Below are positions 42,120 through 53,573 of a stretch of DNA of 64,000 bases, one piece after another. The notes beneath the pieces are model-generated. The model made no database searches, was not told the origin of the DNA, and saw only the letters and a program-made list of their open reading frames with translations. A program made the position numbers and the translations under genes. Within the stretch, counting starts at the first letter, position 1. Each line of letters opens with the position of its first letter. Source of the DNA: Clonostachys chloroleuca (Eukaryota > Ascomycota > Sordariomycetes > Hypocreales > Bionectriaceae); assembly GCA_037952775.1 (NCBI GenBank), contig JBANAY010000004.1, positions 14,198,001-14,262,000 on the forward strand, written 5' to 3'.

Positions 42120-43410
42120 TTACTGAAAAGAAGAAGTTGGTCGAAGTCCTAATCCACTCTTCTCATACGCCATATCGACCATCCTCATTTGCTTGACAGA
42201 ATCATCGGGAGAGATCCAATACTGTGTCCCTCGGCCTTTGATTCGGTTCACAAACTGCTCAAGCTGGTGGCGGTATGACATCCACCAATCTTCGCCCGGA
42301 AGATTGGCAAACTCACCTCCAGCCTCTTTGAAGGTGTACGCCTTGTAAGACTTAGACTCAGTCCACTTCCTGATCGGACTGCCATCCGCCTTGTTGCGAA
42401 TTGCATACGAATCTTTCACATCGATGCGATGCCAAACAACAGCATGCATGAAGCCGTGCATCGTCACGTGGCGAGTGTGCACCTTTTCCTGAGTTTTTGG
42501 AAGCGAAGGATCGTCGACTGCGACTTCCTTGTGCGTGACTCGGAGCTCCGATGGCTTCCAAAGTAGAGGCCCCATCAACGTTCCATATGACTCGGCGATA
42601 CCTCCGTTCGGAAACCGGAACGTGGCCTTGGCAGCATAGTCACACTTGTCATGTTCACCGTCGCCAAAGATGTCGTAGTCAACGTTTAGGCATTCTTCGG
42701 GTTCAGCATCGTATACGGCACGGATCATGGCAAACGAATAAGTGCCCATATGCATCATGCTGCCGCCACCCATACGGTAGTTGAACCCAATGTCCCCTTT
42801 GCTCGTGTAAGCCCAGGGCACCATTCCATCCGCATAAACGTGCACCACGTCCGCTGGTGTGACAAAGCTATGCAGAAGGTGAACAGAAGGATGGAAGCGG
42901 TTATGAAATGCCTCGAGAACGACAGGAGCATTGGGCTGCGACAGTTCCGGCATGTTGAAGAGTCTGACAGCTTCAGTCTCGTTATTGACTGATGGCTTCT
43001 CGAGTAGTACATGTTTTCCCGCACGAATGGATCGCATGGCCCACTCCATGTGCAGAGTGTTGGGAAGCGGGATGAAGATGGCATCAATGTTTGGATCGTC
43101 AAGGATCTCCTGATAAGAGTCCATCACTTGGGGTATCCCATGCTTCTTTGCGAACTCTTCGGCCCGAGGGCGATCTCTAGCTGAAATGGCTTGTACAATG
43201 ACCTCGGGGTGGGATTTCGCGGGCACAATAAGCGACATGGGGCTGTTTTTGCATCAGAATTCTGTCCATGAACTAATGTTGACTTCATATTCGCTGGGGG
43301 ACTTACGCTGTCCTGGCAGCTCCCAAGATTCCGATCTTAATGGCATCGTTCTTCTTTTCCGCAGCTGGCGGATCGAAGGCTGTAAATATTCGTTTGAGAA
43401 GTGTGGCCAT
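42120..43410 (-). CDS. Gfo/Idh/MocA-family oxidoreductase (dihydrodiol/xylose dehydrogenase-like)
   Basis: Two exons, 43410-43307 and 43242-42120, with a 64-nt intron, for 408 residues. The cofactor site is IGILGAARTAPMSLI near residue 25, and the EKPSVNN motif near residue 115 supplies the conserved Lys-Pro of the family. The substrate domain carries EAFHNRFHP, GGGSMMHMGTY and a long beta-sheet C-terminal half. An NAD(P)-dependent oxidation of a sugar, inositol or trans-dihydrodiol is expected in the cytosol. The ATG at 43410 was preferred over the longer frame to 43494 because it gives the usual short lead before the Rossmann fold. Confidence 0.9.
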
Positions 43411-43931
43411 TTTGTCGAACTTTTCAAGGAGGGTAATATATGTGAGATGGTGTTGATAAGAGTTCAATAGTGACGGTACTGAGAGGTATCTCACGCGAGT
43501 TTATGATTCGGGTTACGAGATGATCTACTTAGTTCCTTTGCATATTGAAATATTGAGGGAGGCATGGACATTTATAAGTGCTTCAGATGCAACAATCTAA
43601 TGAGAAGAAACACTGCCTCTCTGGTTGCTTACTTACAGCTCGAGGTCTAATCCCTGCCCCGGCTCATCGAGGCTATCCGATCAGTATTAGCGCGTAACGC
43701 ATCCACCAGCCAATGCGTAAACCAGATTGGCTATATCCTGGCGCAAGTTCGCCCAAATTGGGACGTGATTCGGTCCACTCGGAGATGGCATATCCAGGCG
43801 GAGACTTGTCAGCCTCCCTTCTTCACACAACAACCAAGATCAGAGGACTCTATGGGCCAATTCGTCGCTTTCTTGCCCCCTGCCCATGTTGAGTTACCTA
43901 TTAACGATACCTAGCAATTTATAAGCAAGGC

Positions 43932-44895
43932 ATGGCGAGACTGATTGCTCCGAAGCCCGGTAGGTCCTGGCTCTATGCCATATGATATTTGCGGAGTTTT
44001 GGCTAACCTCCGCCGGCTAGATTTTTTGGTAAAACACGATGAGACCAAGCAGAAGGATGAAGACCCTGTTGATAGACGGAAGCGGCTGAGTCGCCTACGG
44101 CAGAGAGCATGGCGTTAGACATTTTCCCCTGCTGATGTAAACAAAATATCCTGATCTAGCAACTAACCGGGGGAGATAGGCGACAGAAAGAGAGCTGTGT
44201 GTACACCATCCCCCAATACCAGCTCTGGATGGAAAGGCTATGGTATCTTAGTTGCCACTAATAATCGCGGGAGCATTGAATCATCACATAAAGCGGCAAA
44301 TGCTCATGCAAAGCCAAACAAGAGCCAACTAATCCCACCACTCATCCCCTACTCGATATCATTTCCAGCCCATCAAGTCGTCTTTCCCCTCTCCCCAGAT
44401 CATCGCCTCATCACAATTGTCCAGTACAATGTCCTCCGAGCCATGATTTGGAACTTGGCGGCACTATCCATGTTGGATCAGATTCCAAGTGAATGCGCCG
44501 AAACATTTGGTGTTCCCGGCCAGAATATCAGCAACAATACTGGACAGATTCCGCCAAACCTTCAATGGACATCGGTACAAAAAACAGTGGATCATCCCTA
44601 TTGGATCAGTGTCATTCCGTTCCCCGCCATGAGGGATAATTTGATTCTCATGGCAGACCAATATGACAGCCGTGATCTCTTGCACGACGTGGGATTAGGG
44701 TTGTACGAAGGCCTTGATGATGCGAAAGAAGGCTTCTTGGTTTGGGAAGATCCATGGCGTGCATCTGGGTGGGAGGTTAGCGAGGGTTTTGTGAAGAAAT
44801 GGGGCTTCTTGCTCAAAGGTTGTTCAGTTGAGATGGAGACAACAAATCGGTGGAGGGAGTTGCGAGGGGAGGAGAGGTTGGTCGTTGAGGTCTAA
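43932..44895 (+). CDS. bZIP transcription factor with a C-terminal DUF3425 domain
   Basis: Three exons: 43932-43959, 44021-44113 and 44180-44895, for 278 residues. The spliced N terminus yields a basic region, DRRKRLSRLRQRAWRDRK, at about residues 26-43, corresponding to the N-x-x-A-Q-x-x-x-R block of fungal bZIPs. The leucine zipper after it is weak. The C-terminal half matches DUF3425: FPLSPDHRLITIVQYNVLRA, then HPYWISVIPFPAMRDNLI, and EGFLVWEDPWRASGWEVSEG followed by FVKKWGFLLKG. The donor of intron 2 (GTTAGA) is weak. Proteins of this class are nuclear regulators, several of them linked to stress or secondary metabolism. Confidence 0.85.
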
Positions 44896-45083
44896 ATGAA
44901 ACAAGCAGATTCAAGGGTCATAACCCCGACATCAAGAAGGCAATATAGTCAAAATCCCGTGATGCTTAGATGTATGTGATATTGACCCTTGGAACCTAAA
45001 AACCGTAGCTCAGTGCATCTCACACAGAGCTTCCTATGTAGCGACACCTCCGGTGGTGGAATTATATGACATCTTACCTGCAT

Positions 45084-46222
45084 CTATGGCGATGCAGTTG
45101 GATAAGAACTCAGGTTATCAATGATCTTCTCTACACCAGCGAAAGACAATTCATCCAGCGTCTCCTTCCATACTCTCTTGGCCAAATGTTCTCCCTCTGG
45201 GGTATATATAAGTGCGGGAAGCCTAGGAACAATATAAATGATTAGTGTGTTACTCAAACACTAAGTGCATAGGACTTTAACTCACGGCCTCAGCTTGCCA
45301 TTCTCCACGAACTGGCCGTGCGACTCAGGGCCAGTCCTCAATACGGCAGCCAGGACCTGACTGGCGCCCACCGTACAAGAATGGCCAACTAGGCGGTAGA
45401 ACATTCCAATAATGAACCCAACCACTCCCGAGGTTTGGCGCAGGAAGAGTGAGCCGTGACAAACACCTGGAGTCGGGGCGTTGATGATTGCTATCTTAGG
45501 CGAAATCCGGCGGGCTAGTTCTCCGAGAAAGAGTAGGGCAAGGAGTTTACTGGTGCTATATCGCTCCTCCATATCCCAGTTACTGGTACTTTTGTCGCCA
45601 AAAGCGGCGAGTAATGGGTCAGAGTCGCGCTCGGCGAACTTTGCCCAGTGAGCCATGATTGAAGACACGATGGATATCCGTGGGACCGGAGACGGAGTAA
45701 CTTTCGCTGCTGAGGGTTTATCTTTAACAACAGGTAGGAGGAGAGTAAGAAGGAGTACAGTGGACAGGAAATTAGTTTGCACATCTTCATCGTAGCCAGT
45801 GACTTATTGAAGGTCGGTTTGGCGCAGAGAACACCGGCGTTGAGCAGAATCACGTCAGGGCGAGCCTCTAGCGATTTCGCGCGTTCTGCGAATGCCATAA
45901 CGGAGTCGTAGTTGGAAAGATCAAGCTTCCACACTCCAACTTCCTGGTTTTCGCCTCGCTCGACCAATAAGCTCTTGGCTGCAATCCGACCGCTTTCTTC
46001 ATTGCGGACTGCAAGGATGATTTTGCTTAGGCCTGCATCCAGAAGTTGACGGGCGGCCTCAAATCCAACACCGACATTACCACCGATTATGATTGCGGTT
46101 TGACCACTGAGATCAGCATCTTTCCGCGTAGGAACTGGGCTCTTGGTCTCGAAAACCTGGCTTCTGAAAAAGTGAAGCTGGCCGGCCTGTTGTTCTGGAG
46201 TGGTATCGAACTTGGTCGCCAT
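45084..46222 (-). CDS. Short-chain dehydrogenase/reductase, paralogue of the 8 kb SDR (one-base frame break)
   Basis: Exon 1 is 46222-45286 and exon 2 is 45222-45084, with intron 45223-45285 (63 nt), for 358 residues once one base is added. The break is at AATAAGTC (45801-45808): one more A turns SLATMK into VTGYDEDVQTNFLS, the family's TGxE..xQ.N.LS block. The cofactor motif reads GGNVGVG, preceded by Ile where Thr is usual. LLNAG and the active-site pair Y-S-T-S-K are intact. Exon 2 supplies the family ending IYTPEGEHLAKRVWKETLDE. The function is NAD(P)H-dependent reduction or oxidation of an unknown substrate. Confidence 0.8.
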
Positions 46223-47185
46223 ATCGAGTGTTTGTGAGATGGGCTGAATTAGATTTGGTAGAACGAGATATTCAGCCCTGCGTCGTCTAGTGTCACCTTA
46301 GGGCATTGATGCCTTTTATACATGCGAATGGGTCTCGAAGCTATCTAAATCTGCACTTTCAGCGGATTTATTATTTATAATCAAGCTGCGGTCTTCATCG
46401 CAACAGCGCATGCTGCGGGCTTTGAATCTACGATGGTTGAGCTCAGGGCATCCTTATTGGTTCGCTAAGAGTAAGCTGAGTCTGAATAAGGAGATTAACG
46501 GTGACAGACCAAGCTTGATCTCCGCACTGACTCAGCTTCCATCTGAGGGAGGCTGGGTAAGGTGAGTTTGCTATCCATACTAACGAAATGCGAAGAGGTC
46601 GCTACCCCCCAGATGATCGGTTCCACTTCGACTCGCTCGAGGTTGGCCTGGTATATGCAGCATGTATCAAACCATGACTTGACACCACAACGATGCGTTC
46701 GTCACTATGGAATATCTTTGTGCCATCATCATTCAGATCATTCTTGTCTGGGAGGTCCTTGGGGCTTAAAGTCTTTTTTTTTTTTATAGAAATGATCAAT
46801 TCGACCTCGTGCGAATGTGCCAACTGATTGAAACCCACAAAGGCTATGTCATAGTTGGGGATTTGGACACATTCGAGCATAACAAGAGACATGCTCATGC
46901 AATACTAGTGACCTATTATCCCTCCCATTACGATGATTAAAGGCGGCTATTCTGTTATCTTTACAGCTCCTGGACATACTTAGCATACCTCAAGCTCAAG
47001 TCACCGAGGAGGAACCAAAACCCATCAAAAAGTGCCTGTCAACTGCAGGATATTAGGCCAACACTCATATCATAATTAAAATATAGATCCAATTGAGTGC
47101 AATGCAAATTTTTATGTGAGTACGCACTGAACCAATTTAAAACTACTCCATCTCTGTATCAAATGAGTATTTGACAGCTACTAAC
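46223..47185. other. Intergenic, no gene recognised
   Basis: It contains a 12-nt T run near 46774-46785. The promoter of the leftward SDR lies at its left end. Nothing else is supported. Confidence 0.45.
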
Positions 47186-48466
47186 CTACTCCTCGATAGC
47201 AGGGCTTGGCTCCCTACGTTCACATTTCCACCAGCCAGTCACGGGCTGAACGGTGTCTAACCCAGTCTGAGGTTGGGGCCCAACCCTGTATGAACCAGAC
47301 TGATCTAAGAGATCTCCGCTTCTGGTGATATGGTGTCCAATAGATCCAGCTAGCATTTTGACGCTTTGCATCTCCCCTTTGTTGTTCTTCCGTTCCACTA
47401 CAGAAGCAAAGCCTCGGGGGATTCTCTTTGTATCGATCATTCGGTGTCCACTTGTGGAATAACTTTGAATTTCCTCCCCCTCCTCAGACCAGAAACAAAA
47501 CTTCGACAACCAGCCGGATAAGTAGCGGGTTCCAGAGCGACCATCTTTGTAGAAGACGATGTCCTTCCAAAATCTAATAACATCGGAACTAGTTGGATTA
47601 TAGAACGAATTGACGAAATTGTCCAAGACGGTCTCGAGCTGGTCCGCAAACTTTTCGACTCCCTCTCGGCGCGAGGTTGCGATCTCCCATAGGCGACCGC
47701 GAAGTCTATCCCAGTCCTCTCTTTCGCCCAGAAGGGTAACAGAAGGAAGACCGCAACCATATGAGACGCCGTAGTTGAAGTACGGCTGCCGAGTATCCGT
47801 CCTAGGATAGCGTACTTCTAATTTGTCGGGGATGATGGAATTTCTTGGATCCGAGTTAAATTCCCCAAACTCTCTCGCTATTGCCAGAGCTATTTTATAG
47901 TCGGCATCCCAAGTAGTACCAAAGGCTGGCCTGACCCAATCTATTACATCATCTCCCTCGTTTTCCCAGTTTTCCCAATTTTCCCAATTTTCCCAATTTT
48001 GTAGATCTGCGTCATCGGAATCGTTTTCAGATTTCCTCGTTTTTGTTGCAATTGGCCCTCCCAACTCAGCTTCTTCCAGGGCGGACTGAGCTTCTTCCAT
48101 AGTGGCATAATCCGTAGCCCCGACATCTCGCCATGGTTCACGCACTTCAAACATGTACCGAAACTTGTCGCCATTTCTATCGAAGTAGAAGCTGAGCTGA
48201 ACCAGGATTGACAACCAGACGTCGTCAGGCCGGATCTTCAGGTGGTGATGTCCACTGTACGCTTCGCAGACTGCATGGACAAATCCATTACAGGAAGGGC
48301 CAATATACCCAGTCTCGATGCCATTTAATGACGACTCTAGTACCCTCGTGCATTGCTCCGCTTCCTCGGGACATGATTTCTTCAACAATTCTTCGGCAGT
48401 CTTGACGGAAGAACTGTGTTCCCATAGGGTGGGGCTATTGTTCGTGGGGAAAATAGTAACAGGCAT
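47186..48466 (-). CDS. DUF4419 family protein with a WEN repeat
   Basis: A single-exon protein of 426 residues. DUF4419 signatures are NGFVHAVCEAYSGHHHLKIR, then PDDVWLSILVQLSFYF, and later YGVSYGCGLPSVTLLGERED with WDRLRGR. The function of the family is unknown; proteins are soluble and spread sporadically in fungi, oomycetes and slime moulds. An acidic low-complexity insert at about residues 150-175 contains NWENWENWENWEN, encoded by a 9-bp tandem repeat. The insert splits the domain between the two signature blocks, so length change there is probably tolerated. No partner genes are evident. Confidence 0.88.
   Translation of the reverse strand: MPVTIFPTNNSPTLWEHSSSVKTAEELLKKSCPEEAEQCTRVLESSLNGIETGYIGPSCNGFVHAVCEAYSGHHHLKIRPDDVWLSILVQLSFYFDRNGDKFRYMFEVREPWRDVGATDYATMEEAQSALEEAELGGPIATKTRKSENDSDDADLQNWENWENWENWENEGDDVIDWVRPAFGTTWDADYKIALAIAREFGEFNSDPRNSIIPDKLEVRYPRTDTRQPYFNYGVSYGCGLPSVTLLGEREDWDRLRGRLWEIATSRREGVEKFADQLETVLDNFVNSFYNPTSSDVIRFWKDIVFYKDGRSGTRYLSGWLSKFCFWSEEGEEIQSYSTSGHRMIDTKRIPRGFASVVERKNNKGEMQSVKMLAGSIGHHITRSGDLLDQSGSYRVGPQPQTGLDTVQPVTGWWKCERREPSPAIEE
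47960..48001. repeat. In-frame 9-bp minisatellite coding for (N)WE repeats
   Basis: Four to five copies of TTTTCCCAA/TTTTCCCAG lie on the plus strand. The minus strand reads AAT TGG GAA in frame in the DUF4419 gene. Confidence 0.85.
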
Positions 48467-49611
48467 TTCGTGGTTCTCTTGCTGGGGAAAGGCTGGAAGA
48501 GCTTGCTGGTGCTTGGTGGGAAAAGGGAGTGTGATTCAGATTTGAGTAGCGGGCGTGCTGAGTGGTTATATAGAGAGTGATGGATTGTAGATTGTGGTCT
48601 GTGGATTATTGAGCGGGCAATAACACGTAACAAGCGTACACGTTTTAGCTCATTGTGTAGCAAGAAAAGAACAATGATTCAGCCTACCGCTATATGAGAA
48701 GTTGCCTCGACAACAAAGGCATGCCGAACGCTCAACTCTTGAAAGTATGGGAATGGATATCTGGGCTTATTCTGCAAAATCAAGAGGGAACCTTTTGAAT
48801 CTGCAACGTAAATGTTGACAGGCGCTTATTTTCTTGACCGTTTTTCGAATCATTGAGCTAATAAATCCGTTGTGTCGAGAGGTCAGTGTGTTCAGATAGG
48901 CTACCAAACAGCGAACACAAAACGCTAGTACGAGTAAGAAGGGATTAGCTTAGAGCAATGTTTCGTACGCCTATGAATTATCATCGTAGATTCTTTCATC
49001 TCATATACATTTGGGTTATAAAATCAGTGGTTATAGATAAAACTTGAGTACAGAGGTAGTATATTGCAGCTGAGCTATATATAGATATTAAAGTGGTACC
49101 TATTTAACGGTCCAGATAGTACCTCGCCTAGAATATAATAAGTTCAGACTATCCCTCCAGCTGCTTCCTCTATACTACTCTATTAAGGGCTAACTCAGAG
49201 CTATCAGACACTAGGTAGAGGAATTAGAATTGCTAAATAAGGTAGGAGGATAATAAGAGTCTACCTATCTACTTTGCTGGGTTAATACTGCTTATCTTTA
49301 GATATTACTCCTTAAAGACTGGTACTATAGGAAATATAAAATTTATCTTTACTGCCTATCTCTTGTACTTCTGGTAATTAGCTACAGCACATTATGATCT
49401 CTCCTCCTCTACGATAATCCCCCTTAATAGTACCATTACCACCATACTAAGCCTCGTAACTACTGGCGTACTGGCGCTTGAAGGGCGCACCGAAGCGAAT
49501 ACATATAGATATATTCAAGGCAAGATAGATGAATTCTGTGCAATACGGCCAATGACACTTAAGGAATAGCTTGTAAACCACAATAATAACACCTCATACC
49601 CCGTAGATATC
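48467..49611. other. Intergenic with a moderately AT-rich, possibly decayed repeat
   Basis: About 48990-49480 is AT-rich with little CpG and no open frame, but the signature is weaker than in the 2 kb and 60 kb islands. Confidence 0.4.
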
Positions 49612-51307
49612 TTAAAGCTTGGCATCTTCTTTCTCAACCGCCTTCTTCGTATCCAGCTCATCTGAGTAAAGACCATCCGGCGCATCACCAAAGATGACAG
49701 AGATTTCCTCAAGTGTATGGCCGCGAGTCTCGGGATAGAAAAAGTAGATTACAAGACCGTAAGATACGAGAAGGGCCACATACACAATGTAATACTTCCA
49801 ACCAATGGCTGACAAAGCAATCGGGTTGACAAACACGTTGAAGATGAGTGCCAAGATCATGATCATCCACGCTGCAGAGAGACCGCGACCACGTAGCTGG
49901 AATGGCCAGAGCTCAAGAGGGTACGCAATCTGAAGAGGGGTTCTACCGAGAACTGTGTTAGTGGCATGGTTCAGGATATAAGTGAAACAGAGTGGACTTA
50001 CACTGCACCAGCGTAACCGGCATTGAAGAGAAACACAAATGGAATCATGGCTATTCCAACCGAGCGCGATCCAGTCTGCGCAAAGCTTCCTGACATAGCC
50101 GTAATCAGGATAAAGCTGACAAACATAATCGCACAAGAGATCATGAGAAGAAGTCGTCTACCCAGTCGCTCGACGCTAAAGGCACCAGCGCATGCTACGA
50201 TGTAACTCCAGATCTGGAGACAACCCATGATCAGGGTCTGGTCGGTGACGCTAGTAATGCCTACTGTAGCTAAAACGGTAGAGAGATAGTAGCTGACGAC
50301 TCCATTGCCAACCCATTGACTGTAGATTGCCAATGATGCAGTGATGAAGAGGCGACGACGATGTGCTGGTGTGGAGACGAGGGATGCATAGGAGCTTGAA
50401 TGCTCGGCTTGTTTCTCGGATTCGATGGCGGTGGTGATTTCGTGGAGCTCGAAGTCCACAAGAGGATGGTTCGAATCACCGCCCTGTGAATTGACTTAGC
50501 CATGGTATTATTGAAAGATGAGTGTATACTTACAGCATGAAGTCTTCCTAAGGTCTCACGAGCCGCTTCCTCCCGCCCAACGGCTACCAACCAGCGAGGG
50601 CTTTCGGGTACCAGGATGAGAGCAGGGAGCGCAACAAGAGGCAAAGCTAATTGAAGAACTGTGGGTAGTCTCCATGCCCAGTCACTGTAATTCCGTGTAC
50701 CATAGCAAGTCCATGCCGCGATGATCCCACCAATAAAGAAATTAGTGTTGGTCAAGGCTGTAATCACACTTCGATGGCTAGGATAAGCGATCTCAGTAAT
50801 AAGGACTGGGATTGATGTTGCGACCATGGCGGTCGAGATACCGATAATTACACGGCCTGCGATCCATTCAGCTTCGGACTTGGCACCAGTTTGAAGGCCA
50901 GTTCCGAGTGCTAAAGGAATGTATCCCAGGAAAGCTGGAACGCGACGTCCGTACTTGTTGGAAAGCCAGGAGCTAGGTGGGCAAGCTGCAAAGAATCCTA
51001 TGAAGTAAATGGCGTTGATGAAACCGGACCATGCACCAGTAGGATGGTCCATGAAATTACTCCATTGAGGAAGAGATTGAAGGCCATTGAGCAAACTTCC
51101 ATCATATCCCAGAGCAGATTCTTGTTCAAGTCAGGTTCTGGAAGTCCGATTGATCAAAAGGTTTTGCAACTCACGAAAGCATACCAAGCCCAGGATCAGG
51201 CCATTTAGCTTAACCAGATGAACTTGTTTATACCATGATGTGGTCGGATTTGGCAGGACTGCCTGGATTCCTCCAATATGAAGCTGGATCTTAGAGTCCA
51301 CAGCCAT
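49612..51307 (-). CDS. MFS sugar transporter (lactose permease-like), second copy of the type
   Basis: Four exons read leftward: 51307-51175, 51120-50534, 50483-50002 and 49942-49612, with introns of 54, 50 and 59 nt, for 510 residues. Motifs are GYDGSLLNGLQSLPQW in TM1-2, NKYGRRVPAF after TM2, PESPRWLVAVGR in the central loop, ERLGRRLL, and YPETRGHTLEEISVIFG at the C terminus. It belongs to the same sugar-porter family as the gene at 12804-14591. Its neighbours to the right include a GH3 beta-glucosidase, so oligosaccharide or disaccharide uptake is plausible. Plasma membrane. Confidence 0.92.
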
Positions 51308-52309
51308 TCTTCGCAGTTGTCAAGGTGGGTAGTCAATTTGTGGTGTTTTGGCTGTGCCGCTATATAGAGAACGAAACCGCAAAACGAGGGCGATTAACGG
51401 CCGTTATTAAGTTCACGGCGTGCGGTCGCATGGTCACTATGAGCACGGAACTCATCGGAACTCATCCCGCGCGAGTATGCAAAACGTCGCCGGGTCTCCA
51501 GGTTTCCGAATCACTCAGATCTCTAGATTGTAGGATGAGATGAATAAGGGATACACGATTTGATACTACCTAGGTCCGTCTACCATATGATAGGCAAATC
51601 TTCGGCAACCCCGCATTGATCCCCAGACTTTGCGAGTCATATGATTCAGATTAGGATTAACTACGGTTATTTCGGTTGAGGTTCGGTTAGAGGCTTTAGC
51701 GCCGGTAGTAGCTGGAAAAACTTCGGTTATAAATTGGATATCAAGCATCTGAAATCTTTATTGGTTGGAGATAAAGATTGTGAGGAGTCCTGAGACTCCA
51801 AAGCGGGATATTGACCAGGGAGCCTTGCAATCAAGACTTGTTTCGGAACTACCCAAGCTTTCCGAAAATGCTAGCTCCGCCTCCACGCGATACCCCACCC
51901 CGTCAATTGAAGCCAAGGCCTTGATTGATGGATACGTTCTCTTGTCGATCGCCTTGCTCCACGTTGTTAAATCCCTTAAGCACTCAATCCAGGGCAACTA
52001 TCTTAGTTGTCTTCCAACATTGCCCGAGCTTTTCCGCAGATTGATTGTCTCTCGGTTCATGCACAAAGAGCCTAGGGTATGGTATGGCTACTTCCTAATC
52101 TTCGCATCTCCACTCACATTTGCCTTCAATGGTGGCTTACCTTCAAATTCAGGTCCATTTTCTTCCTCCATGTCCTAGCGTTAACAATACAGTGTCGCTA
52201 TCATTCTATAGGGGGACTACTGTATCATTTTGCCTGTTGGGGTTTAGCCGCATGCCATACCCAAAGTAGCTAAAAACTACGAGATTCTCGTTTATCTTTG
52301 CTGTGTCCA
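51308..52309. other. Intergenic, no gene recognised
   Basis: A frame of 138 codons from a TTG at 51765 has no motif and no ATG, and was not accepted. Confidence 0.4.
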
Positions 52310-52373
52310 CTCTGCGATCTGTGAACAACTTCCCCTCTCCTCGACTCTGTGATCTGTGAACAACTTCCCCTCT
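52310..52373 (+). repeat. 29-bp direct duplication, period 35 bp
   Basis: CTCTGCGATCTGTGAACAAC... at 52310-52338 recurs at 52345-52373 with one C/T difference. It ends 36 bp before the MOSC ATG, in its leader or core promoter. Confidence 0.8.
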
Positions 52374-52408
52374 TCAACTTACGCAAGCCTTACGAAAAGA
52401 AACGAGAT

Positions 52409-53573
52409 ATGGACGGCTACACTATCCCATCGCTTATCTTCAGCTCTTTCGCCATTATAATAGGTCTTTGCCTGATTGTCACAAGTATCAAGGCCAGGGA
52501 GCATGGCCTAGAGGTTACCCAAGTAAGCATTAGCTTTGAACAACGAACCTTCTCCGGGTGTTAACGGCGTCTGCAAGCTCTATGTATATCCGGTTAAAGG
52601 TATCAGAGGATGTCCATTGACCAAAGCCCGCCTAGGTCCGTATGGCTTCGAAGGCGACCGAACCTTTTCGCTTCAGAAGGTTAACCGAGACAAAAATGGC
52701 AACGTTTCATATGAAACAATGTTGATTGGATTTCATTTGAAATTGGCCCTCTTTTCAGCCTCGGTCAACTATGAAAATGGTCAAGTCACTATCAGGTGGA
52801 CTCGGAACAAATCCGACGATAGTGTCGACTTCCCTCTGAAACCTTCTCTTGATGGTCGAAAGACGATCGAGACAAACCTTCATTCCAGCAAAGCTAAAGC
52901 TTATGATATGGGAGATGAGCTGTCGCAATGGTTTTCCGATCGTCTTGGAGATGAAGTCCGATTAGTCTATATCGGAAATGAGTCAAGAGAGGTTCGGGGA
53001 TCTTTGGCTCCTCACAGCTCAAACGCCTTGAAGAAAGCATCGTTCATTAAGCGGATCAAGAACTTCTTCCCTCCTTGGTCTCATCCGCCTGAGCGACTTG
53101 TCTTCAGCGATCTTGCCCAGTACCTGGTCGTTACAGAAGAGTCCAATAAAGAAGTCTCATCGCGTCTAGACGAAGGATATTCCATGGACATCACCAAATT
53201 CCGACCTAACATTGTTGTCCGTGGTGCTTCCAAACCTTTTGCAGAAGACTTCTGGGGAGAGCTGACTTTTGCTGGCGGGGTACACATGTCGCTAACCGCA
53301 AACTGCTTCCGATGCCAAAGTATCACCGTCGACTACGAGACTGGAAAGACAGCTACCGACGATCGTGGTATGGTCTGGAAGAAGCTCAACAAGTACCGAA
53401 GAGTTGACAAAGGAGCGAAGTACAGTCCTGTCTTCGGTCGATATGGATTCTGCTATGGTGATGCTAGGAGTAAATCTTTGACCATTGGTCAGCGAGTTGA
53501 TGTTACAAGGATCAATGCTCAACGAACGACATTTGGTAAGGTTTACAGCTCAATATACACAGGAAAAGACTGA
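52409..53573 (+). CDS. MOSC-domain protein (amidoxime-reducing component-like) with N-terminal membrane anchor
   Basis: Two exons, 52409-52484 and 52534-53573 (intron 49 nt), for 371 residues. The first exon encodes an N-terminal TM anchor (PSLIFSSFAIIIGLCLIVT). The second starts with the MOSC_N beta-barrel (GVCKLYVYPVKGIRGCPLTK, then GFEGDRTF) and continues with the MOSC domain (DITKFRPNIVV, FWGELTF). The molybdenum-ligand cysteine sits in ANCFRCQSITVD, and YGFCYGDARS follows. Such proteins are outer-mitochondrial- or ER-anchored molybdoenzymes that reduce N-hydroxylated compounds, working with cytochrome b5 and its reductase. The chosen donor (GTATCA) is the only one that joins both frames in phase. 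Confidence 0.88.

Noticed and set aside
51765..52178. 138-codon frame as a gene
   Set aside because: It begins at TTG, lacks an ATG near its start, shows no family signature and lies just upstream of the MOSC promoter.
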